Part shown: one piece after another, positions 28,697-40,317 of the stretch
Position numbering within the stretch: the first letter of the stretch is position 1
Layout: each line of letters begins with the position of its first letter
Source of the DNA: Aurantimonas manganoxydans SI85-9A1
Lineage (GTDB): Bacteria; Pseudomonadota; Alphaproteobacteria; Rhizobiales; Rhizobiaceae
Direction of reading: 5' to 3'
DNA length: 64,000 bases
Assembly: GCF_000153465.1 (NCBI RefSeq)
Contig: NZ_CH672387.1
Coordinates: 3,714,628-3,778,627 of the forward strand
The notes under the pieces: model-generated
The model's input: the letters and a program-made list of their open reading frames with translations, nothing else
What the model was told of the DNA's origin: nothing
Databases searched by the model: none
Translations under genes and position numbers: made by a program

Positions 28697-29398
28697 TCAG
28701 CGGCGACGAAAGGTCAGGTAGGCGGGCGGGCGTCCCTCGCGGATCGCCTTCGCCTCGTAGCGGGTGCCGGGCCAAGCCTCGTAAGGGGTGTGCCAGTCGG
28801 CCGCGCGCTCGGCCGTCCACTCGAATTCGGCATGGTCGCGGCAGTGGCGCAAGGTCCAGTCGACATAGGTGTCGATGTCGGATGCGAAGCGAAAATTCGA
28901 TCCCGGCGCCAGCACCCGGGCGATCCGATCCAGATTGCGCGCGTTGACAAACCGCCGCTTGAAATGGCGGCGCTTGGGCCAGGGATCGGGATAGAACAGG
29001 TCGACGCCGGCGAGGCTTGCCGAGGGCAGCCAGTCGAGGAGGCGCGTGGCGTCGTCGTCGTAGAGCCGAAGGTTGGGCCGTGGCGCATCCTGGATAGCAC
29101 TGAGCAGCTTCGCCATGCCGTTGACGAAGGGCTCGACGCCGATGAAACCGGTGCGTGGAAAGCGCCCGCTCTCGTGCAGGAGATGCTCGCCGCCGCCGAA
29201 GCCGATCTCCAAGCGCACCGCCTCGACGGGCACGGGAAACAGATCCGTCAGCGCTTCGGGTGCAGGCTTGGTGAGGTCCGGCCGCAACTGCGGCAGAACC
29301 TCTTCGATCAATGCGGTCTGGCCAGGCCGGAGCTTCGGCCCCTTGAGCCGGCCGAAGAACGCCTCGCGCGAGCGCTCGGGATGTCCTTCGGCCGTCAT
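28697..29398 (-). CDS. trmB: tRNA (guanine-46-N7)-methyltransferase TrmB
   Basis: TrmB puts the N7-methyl group on G46 in the tRNA variable loop using SAM. The 233-residue protein has the SAM site [10 protein letters not shown] and the family motif [18 protein letters not shown], and the C-terminal segment [17 protein letters not shown] closes the active site. It starts three bases after metK, so it is cotranscribed with the gene for the enzyme that makes its cofactor. Confidence 0.95.
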   Translation of the reverse strand: MTAEGHPERSREAFFGRLKGPKLRPGQTALIEEVLPQLRPDLTKPAPEALTDLFPVPVEAVRLEIGFGGGEHLLHESGRFPRTGFIGVEPFVNGMAKLLSAIQDAPRPNLRLYDDDATRLLDWLPSASLAGVDLFYPDPWPKRRHFKRRFVNARNLDRIARVLAPGSNFRFASDIDTYVDWTLRHCRDHAEFEWTAERAADWHTPYEAWPGTRYEAKAIREGRPPAYLTFRRR

Positions 29399-29401
29399 CG
29401 A

Positions 29402-30658
29402 TCAGCTGGCCAGAGCGGCCTTCAGCTTCGGCGCGAGATCGGTCTTCTCCCAGGAGAAGGAACCGTCACGGCCGGGCTTGCGGCCGAAATGGCCGTAGGC
29501 TGCGGTCTTGGCATAGATCGGCTTGTTGAGGTCGAGATGCCGGCGGATGCCCGTCGGCGACAGATCCATCACCGCGCGGATCGCCTTCTCGATGGCTACT
29601 TCGTCGACATTCTTGCCGGTCTCGTGGAGGTCGACATAGACCGCCAGCGGCTGGGCAATGCCGATCGCGTAGGCGAGCTGGATCGTGCAGCGGTCGGCCA
29701 GCTTGGCGGCGACGACATTCTTGGCCAGGTAGCGGGCGGCATAGGCGGCGGAACGGTCGACCTTGGTCGTGTCCTTGCCGGAGAACGCGCCACCGCCATG
29801 GGGTGCCGCGCCGCCATAGGTGTCGACGATGATCTTGCGGCCGGTGAGACCGGCGTCGCCGTCCGGGCCGCCGATGACGAACTTGCCGGTCGGATTGATG
29901 TACCAGGCGCAATCGTCGGCGATCGCGATGTCGCTCAGGGCTTCGCGGATATAAGGCTCGACGACCTTGCGCACCTTGGCCGAATCCCAGCTGTCATCGG
30001 TGTGCTGGGTGGACAGGACGATCGAACTGACCTCGTAGGGCATACCGTCCTTGTAACGCACGGTCACCTGGCTCTTGGCGTCCGGGCCAAGATGCGCCGC
30101 ATCGCCCTCGCCCTTCTTGCGGGCGGCCGCCAGGATCTCGAGGATCTTATGCGCGTAGAAGATCGGCGCCGGCATCAGGTCCGGGGTCTCGCGGCAGGCA
30201 TAGCCGAACATGATGCCCTGATCGCCCGCGCCTTCGGCCTGGTTGGCGCCGTCCTCGGCGTCAGACGCCTTGTCGACGCCCTGGGCGATGTCGGCCGACT
30301 GCGAATGCAGCAGGATGTCGACCTTGGCGTTCTTCCAGTGAAAGCCGTCCTGCTCGTAACCGATATCGCGGATCGCGCGGCGCGCGGCAGACCTGAAACG
30401 ACCGGCATTGATGACTTCGTTGCCGTTCTTGTCGGTCTTCATCAGGCTGGCGGGCAGGCGAACCTCGCCGGCGATGACGACGCGATTCGTGGTCGCCAGA
30501 GTCTCGCAGGCAATGCGAACCGACCAAGGGTCAACGCCGGTCTTCTTGGCCTCTCGATAGATCAGATCGACGATCTCATCGGAGATCCGGTCGCAGACTT
30601 TGTCGGGATGGCCCTCCGACACGCTTTCGCTGGTGAAGACATAGTCAGAACGCGCCAT
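29402..30658 (-). CDS. metK: S-adenosylmethionine synthetase
   Basis: MetK makes SAM from methionine and ATP. The 418-residue length and motifs fit: the N-terminal [14 protein letters not shown] (ATP site), the [10 protein letters not shown] loop and the phosphate loop [19 protein letters not shown]. About 185 bases separate it from the XRE gene upstream. I looked in that leader for a SAM-II or other SAM riboswitch and could not find one. The alphaproteobacterial insert after AEGAGDQG is typical for the group. Confidence 0.97.
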   Translation of the reverse strand: MARSDYVFTSESVSEGHPDKVCDRISDEIVDLIYREAKKTGVDPWSVRIACETLATTNRVVIAGEVRLPASLMKTDKNGNEVINAGRFRSAARRAIRDIGYEQDGFHWKNAKVDILLHSQSADIAQGVDKASDAEDGANQAEGAGDQGIMFGYACRETPDLMPAPIFYAHKILEILAAARKKGEGDAAHLGPDAKSQVTVRYKDGMPYEVSSIVLSTQHTDDSWDSAKVRKVVEPYIREALSDIAIADDCAWYINPTGKFVIGGPDGDAGLTGRKIIVDTYGGAAPHGGGAFSGKDTTKVDRSAAYAARYLAKNVVAAKLADRCTIQLAYAIGIAQPLAVYVDLHETGKNVDEVAIEKAIRAVMDLSPTGIRRHLDLNKPIYAKTAAYGHFGRKPGRDGSFSWEKTDLAPKLKAALAS

Positions 30659-30842
30659 CGATTCCTCTTTCCGTTTCTGGAGAATCCCGCTCGGGGCAGT
30701 CGGACGCGAGAGCTTGTCGTGCCGTTGAGCACCACAACAGGAACTTACGCCCGGCTTGAATCATGCGGAATGCGGTTTGGGGCAATGGCAGCGCGGCGTC
30801 AAGTGCGCCCGGGGCTCACGTTTGACGCGAGTCGCTCAGCAC

Positions 30843-31262
30843 CTAGCTGTCGGTCTCGCCCGAGTCCGCCAGGGTGCGGACCAGGTCGATGACTCGGCGG
30901 CGGACCTTCGGATCGGAGATGCGCACGAAGGCGCGGTTCAGTTGCAGGCCTTCTGAAGACGAGAGGAAGTCGACGACATAGTCGGGGCTCGACGGCTCCT
31001 GCAGACTTTCGCTGCCGGTCATGCCCGTAGGCGCGTCCTCGAAGAAGAAGGACACCGGCACGGTCATCACTTCGGAAATCCGCTGCAAACGACTGGCACC
31101 AATGCGGTTGGTGCCCTTCTCGTATTTTTGAATCTGCTGAAAGGTGATCCCGAGGCTTTCGCCCAGCTTTTCCTGGCTCATGCCAAGCATGGTCCGACGA
31201 AGACGAACCCGCGACCCGACGTGGATATCCACCGGATTGGGCTTCTTCTTGTTGTCGACCAT
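30843..31262 (-). CDS. XRE-family transcriptional regulator
   Basis: This 139-residue protein starts (Met-Val-Asp-Asn-Lys-Lys-Lys) just before the helix-turn-helix MSQEKLGESLGITFQQIQKYEKGTNRIG and belongs to the conserved alphaproteobacterial group of XRE regulators located between lnt and metK. The C-terminal part is helical and ends with a RVIDLVRTLAD motif. I chose the ATG at 31262, with GAGG upstream; the frame is open to 31370. Homologues include regulators of nodulation, exopolysaccharide and cell-cycle genes, so the target here is unknown. Confidence 0.88.
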   Translation of the reverse strand: MVDNKKKPNPVDIHVGSRVRLRRTMLGMSQEKLGESLGITFQQIQKYEKGTNRIGASRLQRISEVMTVPVSFFFEDAPTGMTGSESLQEPSSPDYVVDFLSSSEGLQLNRAFVRISDPKVRRRVIDLVRTLADSGETDS

Positions 31263-31411
31263 GGCGGGTGCCTCTTCTCTCAGCATCATCGACATCGCAA
31301 CTTCCATCCGATGCGGTGGGCCGTCATCCCCAGCGGCGGTGCGCCTCTGGGCTTCAGAAAATTGTCGCAATCAATTTCGGCCTTCGGGTTAGGCAGCGCG
31401 TGTCGCGAATG

Positions 31412-33103
31412 TCAATCAATCAGAGCGCGCATCTTTAACCGCATTGCTATCGGGATCATCCATATTATGAAAAATGCAATCCAGAATGGCGTGTTGCCCC
31501 AGCTTGCGTAGATCGTGGCGGGGGCGGCCCGGGGCAGCGGCGTTTCGATGCTTCCCGTCGCGCCGAGCGCCAGCCCGTCGAGCTGTCGTCCATAGGCGTC
31601 CGTGACGACCGAGATGCCGGTGTTGGCGCTTCGCACGAGCGGCAGTCCGAAGGCGACCGATGTCAGTTCGGCCAGCCGAAGATGCTGGTAGGGGCCGGGC
31701 GTATCGCCATACCATGCGTCATTGGTATCGTTCACGAAAAAGCCCGGACGATCGTCGGGCGCACCGGCCTCGATCTCGGAAGGAAAGATGATCTCGTAGC
31801 AGATCAGCGGCAGGAAGGACGGCGCGCCTTCAAGCGGAACCGGACTGCGAACGGTGCCCGCCGAGAAGCCGCCGGGCATTTCGGCGAGTTGCGACAGACC
31901 GAACCCTTCGAGGAAATCCTGGAACGGCAGATATTCGCCGAAGGGGACCAGATGCGTCTTGTCCCGCGCATCCACGATCTGGCCCGCGTCGTCGATGACG
32001 TAGACCGAGTTATACACACGAGAAGAGGTGATATCGGCGCCTTCGAGCCGTGCCGCGCCGGCGATCAGCGTTTCGCCCGGTTGCAGCGCCTCGGCGATTC
32101 GCGCAATGGCGTCGGGGCGCTCGGTCAACAGGAACGGAAAGGCGGATTCAGGCCAAACGACAAGGGTGCGCGTCGCAGGGTCGGCGGGCCCATCCACAGC
32201 AGCGCCTCCGGCCGCAGCGGGATCGACACTTGCCACGACTGCGTCGGCCCCGGTCAGCGACAGGTGGCGCTCGAAAATCCGCTCCGCTTCGTTCTCGTCC
32301 CATTTCAGCGACTGCAGGATATTGGGCTGTACCACCCGGACCCGGACATTCTCGACCAGTTCGGTCGGATGGGCCTGCAGCCGCCAGGCCCCGTATCCCA
32401 CATGCAGGACGAGCAGGGTCGCCGCGGTCGCCAGCATCGCGGCCCGCCCCCGCCGGTCGACAAGGACAGCGGGGCTGGCAAAGACGACGACGGCCAGGAG
32501 CGTCAGCCCGTGCACGCCGACGAGGCTGCTCGTCTGCATCAACAGCGGCAGCGGCGCGGCCATGACGCCGATCTCGTTCCAGGGAAAGCCCGTGAACAGA
32601 ATTTCGCGCAGATATTCGAACAGCGCCAACGAGCCGGCCAGCGCCAGGATTCGATAGGCGCTGTCGGTCCACACGCAACGCGCCAGCACGGCCGCCAGCC
32701 CGAAATAGATGGCGAGGATCGCCGGCAGACCGAGCACCGCGAGCGGGATGAAGATCGCAAAGCTCGCCGCGTCGACCATCATGGCGGCGCCCAGCCACCA
32801 CAGGCCGGCGACGAAATAGCCGAAGCCGAACAGCCAGCCTGTGACAAAGGCCGGCGCCATGCGACGCAGGGCCGAGTGGCCCGGCTCGGCGGCCGCCCCA
32901 TCGAGCAGCCAGACGAGGAGCGGGAAACCGATGAAGCCGACCGCGGGAAAATTGTAGGGCGGCAGGGCGAAGGTACAGATCGCCCCCGCCGACAGCGCCA
33001 GCACCATGCGGCGCCAGCCTTCGGCGAGCGACACCCAACCGGCGATCCGGTCGAGGAGTTTGTCGTCGCGGACGCGGTCGTCGCCGCGGGAAATAACGCT
33101 CAC
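31412..33103 (-). CDS. lnt: Apolipoprotein N-acyltransferase Lnt
   Basis: Lnt adds the third acyl chain to the N-terminal Cys of lipoproteins at the periplasmic face of the inner membrane. The protein has about six N-terminal membrane helices and a C-terminal nitrilase-like domain with Glu (VWPESAFPF), Lys (KTHLVPFGEYLPF) and Cys (LICYEIIFP) making the catalytic triad. The GTG at 33103 has AGGGGG five bases upstream and is preferred to the ATG at 33136. It is the last gene of phoH-ybeY-corC-lnt. Confidence 0.94.
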   Translation of the reverse strand: MSVISRGDDRVRDDKLLDRIAGWVSLAEGWRRMVLALSAGAICTFALPPYNFPAVGFIGFPLLVWLLDGAAAEPGHSALRRMAPAFVTGWLFGFGYFVAGLWWLGAAMMVDAASFAIFIPLAVLGLPAILAIYFGLAAVLARCVWTDSAYRILALAGSLALFEYLREILFTGFPWNEIGVMAAPLPLLMQTSSLVGVHGLTLLAVVVFASPAVLVDRRGRAAMLATAATLLVLHVGYGAWRLQAHPTELVENVRVRVVQPNILQSLKWDENEAERIFERHLSLTGADAVVASVDPAAAGGAAVDGPADPATRTLVVWPESAFPFLLTERPDAIARIAEALQPGETLIAGAARLEGADITSSRVYNSVYVIDDAGQIVDARDKTHLVPFGEYLPFQDFLEGFGLSQLAEMPGGFSAGTVRSPVPLEGAPSFLPLICYEIIFPSEIEAGAPDDRPGFFVNDTNDAWYGDTPGPYQHLRLAELTSVAFGLPLVRSANTGISVVTDAYGRQLDGLALGATGSIETPLPRAAPATIYASWGNTPFWIAFFIIWMIPIAMRLKMRALID

Positions 33104-33216
33104 AGGGCCCCCTGCAGGATTCGGTCGGGCCGGCATCCTACGCCGGGCGCCGACGATGTGCAGAACATTCCCGCGACTGCGGCTGCCGAGGGCGGCCGGC
33201 GGTCACCGACGCCCCC

Positions 33217-34308
33217 TCAGGCGTCGGCCAGTCCTTCCACGAAGCGGCGGCGCTTCTCGCCCTGGCGAAAGCGGACGATCCGGACACGGCGAACCCGGCG
33301 CGGGTCGGCATCCAGTACCTGGAATTCGAAGCCTGGAACAGCCTGCACCACTTCGCCGCGTGCCGGCACGCGGCCGAGCTCGGAGAACAGGAGACCGCCG
33401 ATCGTGTCGGCCTCGTCCTCGTATTCGCTGATGTCGAAATCCTCGCCGACCAGCTTTCGGACCTCGTCGAGATCGGCACGGGCGTCGGCGTAATAGATGC
33501 CATCGCCGCTTTCGGTGATCATCGGGGCGTCGTCGTCGTGCTCGTCCTCGATGTTGCCGACGACCATCTCGATGATGTCCTCCAGCGACACCAGCCCGTC
33601 GGTGCCGCCGTACTCGTCGATCACCAGCGCCATCTGGGTGCGGGTGGCCTGCATGCGCGCCATCAGGTCGGTCGCGAGCATCGAAGGCGGCACGAAGAGA
33701 ACCTTGCGGATGATCCCCAGGTCGGACACCTTCCGGGCCAGATTGATCTGGCGCAGGTCGAGGCCGGCACGGGTCCGCGCGGCCGGCTCCTTGGCGCCCT
33801 GCCCGTTGGCCGGTCGCGCGACGCGGGTGATGTGGCCGACGACGTCGCGGATGTGGATCATGCCGCGCGGGTCGTCGAGGCTCTCGCCATAGACCGGCAT
33901 GCGCGAATGGCCGCTCGATTCGAACTGCTTCATCAGTTCGCCGAGGGTGGTGGTGATGTCGACGGCCTGGATGTCGGCGCGCGGCACCATGACATCCTCG
34001 ACGCGCAGTTCGCGCAGTCGCAGGATGTTGTTGAGCATCGCGCGTTCCTCGGGCGAGAAGGCCCCCTCGCCGGGATCGTGATGCAGGAGGGCCTGGGTCA
34101 GGTCCTCGCGCATCAGGCGGGGCATGCGCGGACGCACCCGCTGGATCAGGCCGCCAAAGAAGCCGTCACCGCGGTTTGCGCCGCGCCGACTTCGGTCGTC
34201 GCCGGCTGCGTGGTCGTCGCCATTCTCGGCGCCGGCCGGTCCGCGGTTGCCGTCAGCCGCCGCGTCTGTGTCGAAGGTCATCGTCTCGCTCTTGGTTCGC
34301 CGGAACAT
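33217..34308 (-). CDS. corC: CBS-domain hemolysin/CorC-type protein
   Basis: The 363-residue cytosolic protein has two CBS domains (MVPRADIQAVD through HIRDVVG, then VPPSMLATDLMARMQ through YGGTDGLVSLEDIIEMVVGNIEDEHD) and a C-terminal CorC_HlyC domain (ADTIGGLLFSELGRVPARGE and PGFEFQVLDAD). Homologues affect magnesium and cobalt resistance, and the mechanism is not settled. No membrane helices are present. The start at 34308 overlaps ybeY; Met at 34281 is an alternative. Confidence 0.85.
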   Translation of the reverse strand: MFRRTKSETMTFDTDAAADGNRGPAGAENGDDHAAGDDRSRRGANRGDGFFGGLIQRVRPRMPRLMREDLTQALLHHDPGEGAFSPEERAMLNNILRLRELRVEDVMVPRADIQAVDITTTLGELMKQFESSGHSRMPVYGESLDDPRGMIHIRDVVGHITRVARPANGQGAKEPAARTRAGLDLRQINLARKVSDLGIIRKVLFVPPSMLATDLMARMQATRTQMALVIDEYGGTDGLVSLEDIIEMVVGNIEDEHDDDAPMITESGDGIYYADARADLDEVRKLVGEDFDISEYEDEADTIGGLLFSELGRVPARGEVVQAVPGFEFQVLDADPRRVRRVRIVRFRQGEKRRRFVEGLADA

Positions 34309-34864
34309 CCTGTTCGGCTTCGTTCAAGGGACCGGGTTCGTCGCCATAGGGATCGGCGATGCCAAACTCGGCAAGAATGGCGATCTCCGCCGCCTCCATG
34401 TCGTCGGCCTCGGTATCAACCATGTGATCGAGGCCCATCAGATGCAGGAAGCCGTGCACGAGAAGATGGCGGAAATGGTCCGCGAAGGCCTTGGCCTCCT
34501 CATCCGCTTCGCGCGCGACCGTTTCGAAGGCGACCAGGAGATCGCCCAGAAGCGGGCCCGGCCGCTCGCCCGGCGCCAGATCGGCCATGGGGAAGGACAG
34601 AATGTTGGTCGGCTTGTCCTTGTTCCGCCATTCGGCGTTGACGGCGCGCACCGTTTCGTCGTCAGCCAGCGTCAGGGATATCTCGCTGACGAGATCGCCC
34701 GGCAGGCCCAGACGCGCCGCCGCGACCGAAAAGGTTTCCGCCGCCATCGCCGGAATGTCGCCGAGCCCGGCATCGTCCCAGCGCGGATCCTCGACGGTCA
34801 GGGCGACGGTCAGGCCATCATAGGTCGGCATGCCGAAGGCGGCACGCGATTGCGATCCGGGCAT
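34253..34864 (-). CDS. ybeY: Endoribonuclease YbeY
   Basis: YbeY is a metal-dependent RNase for 16S rRNA 3'-end maturation and 70S quality control. The zinc motif HGFLHLMGLDH is intact, preceded by LGDLLVAFETVAREA. The 203-residue protein carries a longer acidic C-terminal tail than E. coli YbeY. Its ATG overlaps the phoH stop by one base (TAATG) and its 3' end overlaps corC, so translation is coupled through phoH-ybeY-corC. Confidence 0.93.
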   Translation of the reverse strand: MPGSQSRAAFGMPTYDGLTVALTVEDPRWDDAGLGDIPAMAAETFSVAAARLGLPGDLVSEISLTLADDETVRAVNAEWRNKDKPTNILSFPMADLAPGERPGPLLGDLLVAFETVAREADEEAKAFADHFRHLLVHGFLHLMGLDHMVDTEADDMEAAEIAILAEFGIADPYGDEPGPLNEAEQDVPANQERDDDLRHRRGG

Positions 34865-35906
34865 TACCGTGCCGCGGGGATGCCCGGCGCACGGGCGCGC
34901 GTCGCATCCTCCTCATAGGCTTCGACGATCGCCTGGACCAACGGATGGCGGACGACGTCCTTGGCGGCAAAGCGAACCGTCACCGCCTGCGGCACCGTCT
35001 CCAGAATGCGCATCGCCTCGGCGAGACCCGACTTCTGTCCGGGCGGCAGATCAACCTGGGACGGGTCCCCGGTCACCACCATCCGGGCATTCTCGCCCAG
35101 GCGGGTGAGGAACATCTTCATCTGCATGGTGGTGGTGTTCTGCGCCTCGTCGAGGATCACCGCGGCATTCGCCAGCGTCCGGCCCCGCATGAAGGCCAGC
35201 GGCGCGATCTCGATGGCGCCGGCGGCCAGCGCGCGCTCCACCTTCTCGGCCGGGATCATGTCGTAGAGCGCGTCGTAGAGCGGCCGCAGATAGGGGTCGA
35301 CCTTTTCCTTCATGTCGCCGGGCAGGAAGCCGAGCCGCTCGCCGGCCTCGACGGCCGGACGCGACAGGATGATCCGCTCGACCTGCCCGCGCTCCAGCAG
35401 CATCGCGGCATGGGCGACGGCGAGATAGGTCTTGCCGGTGCCGGCCGGCCCGACGCCGAAGACGAGCTCGGAGCGCTCGAGCGCCCGCATGTAGGCGTCC
35501 TGCGTCGGCGTGCGCGCGTGGATGGTCCGGCGCCGCGTCGAGATCTGCGCGAGCGACATGCGACCCTTCTTTTCCAGAGTCGGCAGATAGAGCTGGTCAT
35601 CGGCCGCGATCGCCATGCGGATGGCGCCCTCGACATCCTTGATGCCGATCTCGGTGCCGGCCTGCAGCCGCTCATACAGATAGTCCAGCGCCCGCCGGGC
35701 CTGCTCGCAGCTCGCCGAATCGCCGCGGATCTCGACCTTGTTGCCGCGCGCCCGCGCATCGACTTTCAGTTTCTGTTCGAGCAGCGCGAGGTGCTCGTCG
35801 AACTGGCCGAAGAGCGAGCCGGCCAGGCGGTTATCCTCGAAGGTCAGGACGATGTGAGCCATGTCGGATGCACCCGACGCAGGGGCTGCGGTACTGCGCT
35901 CCGTCC

Positions 35907-35910
<4 letters not shown>
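34864..35910 (-). CDS. PhoH-family ATPase
   Basis: The 348-residue protein has the Walker A loop [13 protein letters not shown] and Walker B VILDEAQN, with the family segments [27 protein letters not shown] and [12 protein letters not shown]. PhoH-like (YbeZ) ATPases act with YbeY in RNA metabolism. The best start is a TTG at 35910, with AAGGAAG six bases upstream and a TTGA overlap with the miaB stop; the ATG at 35862 lacks a clear ribosome site. Confidence 0.92.
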
Positions 35911-37358
<1,448 letters not shown>

Positions 37359-37415
37359 GCGCCCTTCTGATCGGCCCTCGTGTGCTGCCGGCGCGCGCCG
37401 CCGGAAACGAGTGAC

Positions 37416-38312
37416 CTATCCCCCTATATCGACAGCATCGTGACGCGGTGCAAGCGTCGGCTCGCGTCGCGATACCACAGCCGCCTGCTTTGCAGGCAGA
37501 TTGTGGCCGCAAAGGCTCGCCGCCAGCATCGTCCGAACGCTCTCCTCGGCGGCCCGCGCGACATGCTTGCGGTTGGAATCGGCAGCGAAGACGATCGGCT
37601 CGCCAAACGAGATCTCGACGTCGATGGCCCCTTCCTTGAGAACGCCGAGCAGATGCGGCCCCAGCGCCACGTCCCCCGGCCAGGCCACCAGCGGGCGGAA
37701 CCTGCGGCCCAGCGGCACGCCATTGGCATGGGTATAGGCGATCGCCACCGGCTGAACCCGAACCTGCGCAGTATGCGAGGAGACCAGCGCCGCCTGGGCC
37801 GCGCCGAACAGCGCCGTCTTGAATGGCAGGACTTCGTTGCCGTCCGAGGTCGTACCTTCGGCGAACAGCACCATGGCGTCGCCTTCGCCCAACCGCCGGG
37901 CGATGGCGCCGGCCTGATGGCCGGTGCGGTGGCGCGCGCCGCGTTCGACGAAGACGGTGCGCTGCAGCTTTGCCAGAAGCCCGAAGGCAGGCCAGCCCTC
38001 GACCTCCGACTTGGCGATGAAGGACAAGGGCATGACCCGGCCGAGTACCATGATGTCCGACCAGGACTGGTGGTTGGCGGCGATCAGCAGGGGATGGTCG
38101 GAGCATGGCTGGCCGACGATGCGGACCCGCAACCCCGCAACCCGGCAGGCGATACGGTGCCACAGCACAGGCAAGATCCTGGCCAGTGACCATCCACGGG
38201 CGATGGCGATAACCTGGACCGGCCACAGGATCAGGGTCAGTGCGACGAGAATGATGCTGACGGCCGCGACGCGCAGCGTTCCGATCATGGCTGCGCCACG
38301 TGCGCCGGGCAC
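37416..38312 (-). CDS. plsC: 1-acyl-sn-glycerol-3-phosphate acyltransferase
   Basis: The 298-residue membrane-associated enzyme has a hydrophobic N-terminal helix, the acyltransferase motif NHQSWSD (NHx4D), and FAEGTTSDG (motif III), completing phosphatidic acid synthesis by acylating lysophosphatidate. Start is uncertain: GTG at 38312 or ATG at 38288, neither with a strong Shine-Dalgarno. In this position it could instead be OlsA, the second enzyme of ornithine-lipid synthesis; an OlsB-like gene lies at 53.9 kb, but that is not a close link. Confidence 0.85.
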   Translation of the reverse strand: MPGARGAAMIGTLRVAAVSIILVALTLILWPVQVIAIARGWSLARILPVLWHRIACRVAGLRVRIVGQPCSDHPLLIAANHQSWSDIMVLGRVMPLSFIAKSEVEGWPAFGLLAKLQRTVFVERGARHRTGHQAGAIARRLGEGDAMVLFAEGTTSDGNEVLPFKTALFGAAQAALVSSHTAQVRVQPVAIAYTHANGVPLGRRFRPLVAWPGDVALGPHLLGVLKEGAIDVEISFGEPIVFAADSNRKHVARAAEESVRTMLAASLCGHNLPAKQAAVVSRREPTLAPRHDAVDIGG

Positions 38313-38345
38313 GCCTGAATATGCTTGCTCTGCATGATCATGCGC

Positions 38346-38870
38346 CTAGCGGAGCACCCGCTTCAGCGTCAAAGCGCTTGTCCGGTGGCCTTCGGGATGG
38401 CGGTAATAGGCCGGCCGCCGGCCGACTTCCTCGAACCGCAGGCGCCCGTAGAGCTTGCGCGCCGCCGTGTTCTCCTCGTCGACTTCGAGGAAAAGCGACT
38501 CGGCCCGGGCCGCGTGGAGGAGTTGCAGGATCTCGTCCATCAGAAGACGGCCGACGCCGGCGCCGCGGGCGCGCTTGGCCACCGCAATGGTGAGGATCTC
38601 CGCTTCGCCTTCGGTGTTGCGCGCCAGCACGAAGCCCAGCGGCGGATCATCGGGCGAGCCGATCCGGCGGGCGACCACGCCGAAGGTGCCATCCTGCGCC
38701 AGGATCGCGGCCAGTTCGTCGCCCGTCCATGCCTGATCGAAGGCCTGGCTGTGAATCTCCGCGGCGGCGTCGATGTCCCCCTCGGACAGCGGCGCAGCGA
38801 CGACTTCCTGGCCGCCGAAGAGGCCTTCGAGAAATGAAACGGTCCAGACCCAGGGCAGAAACCAGTACAT
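38346..38870 (-). CDS. rimI: Ribosomal-protein-alanine acetyltransferase RimI
   Basis: The 174-residue GNAT enzyme has the acetyl-CoA loop AVAKRARGAGVGRLLM and the RimI C-terminal signature EVDEENTAARKLYGRLRFEEVGRRPAYYRHPEG. RimI acetylates the N-terminal Ala of S18. The N-terminus is about 20 residues longer than usual, with an amphipathic Trp/Phe-rich segment (YWFLPWVWTVSFLEGLF), so an internal start is possible. It lies between tsaB and plsC in the standard alphaproteobacterial order. Confidence 0.9.
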   Translation of the reverse strand: MYWFLPWVWTVSFLEGLFGGQEVVAAPLSEGDIDAAAEIHSQAFDQAWTGDELAAILAQDGTFGVVARRIGSPDDPPLGFVLARNTEGEAEILTIAVAKRARGAGVGRLLMDEILQLLHAARAESLFLEVDEENTAARKLYGRLRFEEVGRRPAYYRHPEGHRTSALTLKRVLR

Positions 38871-38963
38871 GAGCCCTCACTCGCTCCAGCGTGCCGACGA
38901 TCCGTGTATCTAGGCCCTGCGGGAAAACCAGAGCCGACCATCCTCGATCCTAACCCTATTCCG

Positions 38964-39674
38964 CTAGCCTTGCGGAGCGCTTTCGCCGGGAATGGCAAAT
39001 AGTCCGGTCGCGGCTGCCGGTTTGGCGTCGGCGCCGCGCAGATAGAGCGGGCGCGGAGCCTCGCCAGTCGCGCGGCCGGCAGCCAGACGACACAGCGTCG
39101 CAATGTCGGGTGCGGCCGCCTCGGGCAGGATGGCGACATCGCGGCCGGCCAGCGCCTGACGCGCGATCAGGGCACCGGTTCCAACGACAGCAAGCGACGC
39201 CCCTTCCGGCGCGTGCGCGACGACGCCGACGAGGTCTTCGGGCGACAGGGCCACCGGTTCCTTCAGCGCGGCGCCGTCGCCGTCGTAGAGGGCGGCGTAG
39301 ACCTCACTGCGCTTGGCGTCGAGAACGCTGAGAACGGCCCGGTCGGCGGCAAGATGCGGGGCTGCGAGCACCTCCAGCGTCGTGACGCCGATGGCGGGTA
39401 CCCCGAGCGTCAGTGCCAGACCGCGCACTGCCGACACACCGACCCGGAGACCGGTGAACGAGCCCGGCCCGACCGTGACGGCGATCCTGCGCAGCGACGC
39501 GTAATCGGCACCCGCTGCGCTCAGGACGTCGTCGATGATGCCGAACAGCTGCTCGGCATGTCCCTTGCCGATCTCCGTCTCGTCCCGTGCCAGCATGACG
39601 CCGGCATCCATGTCGAAGAGCCCCACCGAGCACCGCGCAAAGGCGGTGTCGACGGCCAGAAGCAGTGCGGCCAT
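38964..39674 (-). CDS. tsaB: tRNA threonylcarbamoyladenosine biosynthesis protein TsaB
   Basis: TsaB is the dimerisation partner of TsaD in the t6A37 synthesis complex. The 236-residue ASKHA-fold protein has VDTAFARCSVGLFD at the N-terminus, VGPGSFTGLRVGVSAVRGLAL (the family hallmark) and the C-terminal PLYLRGADAKP, which resembles the usual PxYLR segment. It is next to rimI as in most Hyphomicrobiales. Confidence 0.93.
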   Translation of the reverse strand: MAALLLAVDTAFARCSVGLFDMDAGVMLARDETEIGKGHAEQLFGIIDDVLSAAGADYASLRRIAVTVGPGSFTGLRVGVSAVRGLALTLGVPAIGVTTLEVLAAPHLAADRAVLSVLDAKRSEVYAALYDGDGAALKEPVALSPEDLVGVVAHAPEGASLAVVGTGALIARQALAGRDVAILPEAAAPDIATLCRLAAGRATGEAPRPLYLRGADAKPAAATGLFAIPGESAPQG

Positions 39675-39704
39675 CGGCTCAGACGGGCCCGGCGCTGAGC
39701 GGCA

Positions 39705-40280
39705 TCAGGCGGCCTCGACCGCTTCCACCGCCTCGACCTCGGGCACGAAGTGGCGCAGCAGGTTCTGGATTCCGTGCTTCAGCGTCGCCGTGGACGACGG
39801 GCAACCGGCGCAGGCGCCGCGCATGTTCAGATAGACGGTGCCGTCGCGATAGCCGCGGAAGGTGATGTCGCCACCGTCCTGGGCCACGGCCGGGCGGACG
39901 CGGGTCTCGAGCAGCTCCTTGATGGTCGCGACAGTGCCCTCGTCACCGGGCTCGAAGAACTCTTCGCCGTCGGGCATCGCGGCGTTGGAGCCCTGCGCCG
40001 TCATCACCGGCTCGTTGCCCATGAAGTGCTCCATCAGGCCGGCAAGGATCGCCGGCTTGAGGTGCTGCCAGTCCGGGCCGTCCTTGCTGACGGTGACGAA
40101 ATCATAGCCGAAGAACACACCGGTCACGCCCGGCACGTCCATCAGACGTGCCGCCAGCGGCGAACGATTGGCCGCGTCTTCCTTCGAAAGGAACTCTTCG
40201 GTGCCACTCTCCAGCACGACACGGCCGGGCAGAAACTTCAGCGTGGCGGGGTTCGGGGTGACTTCGGTCTGGATGAACAT
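39705..40280 (-). CDS. nfuA: Nfu-type iron-sulfur cluster scaffold
   Basis: The 191-residue protein has the N-terminal Nfu_N domain (MFIQTEVTPNPATLKFLPG, VFFGYDFVTVSKDG) and a C-terminal NifU-like domain with the CxxC cluster ligands in RGACAGCPSSTATLKHGI. Nfu proteins carry and transfer [4Fe-4S] clusters to target enzymes, among them radical-SAM proteins such as MiaB, encoded in this same block. A near-consensus Irr box lies 38-54 bases upstream of its start, implying iron-responsive control. The tail is a short Val-Glu-Ala repeat. Confidence 0.93.
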   Translation of the reverse strand: MFIQTEVTPNPATLKFLPGRVVLESGTEEFLSKEDAANRSPLAARLMDVPGVTGVFFGYDFVTVSKDGPDWQHLKPAILAGLMEHFMGNEPVMTAQGSNAAMPDGEEFFEPGDEGTVATIKELLETRVRPAVAQDGGDITFRGYRDGTVYLNMRGACAGCPSSTATLKHGIQNLLRHFVPEVEAVEAVEAA

Positions 40281-40317
40281 CTCGCATCCTCTCTTGCGAC
40301 CTCGTGGTCGCGCATAA

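Noticed and set aside
30659-30842. SAM riboswitch upstream of metK
   Set aside because: I compared the leader with the SAM-II core and other short SAM-binding patterns and found no match.
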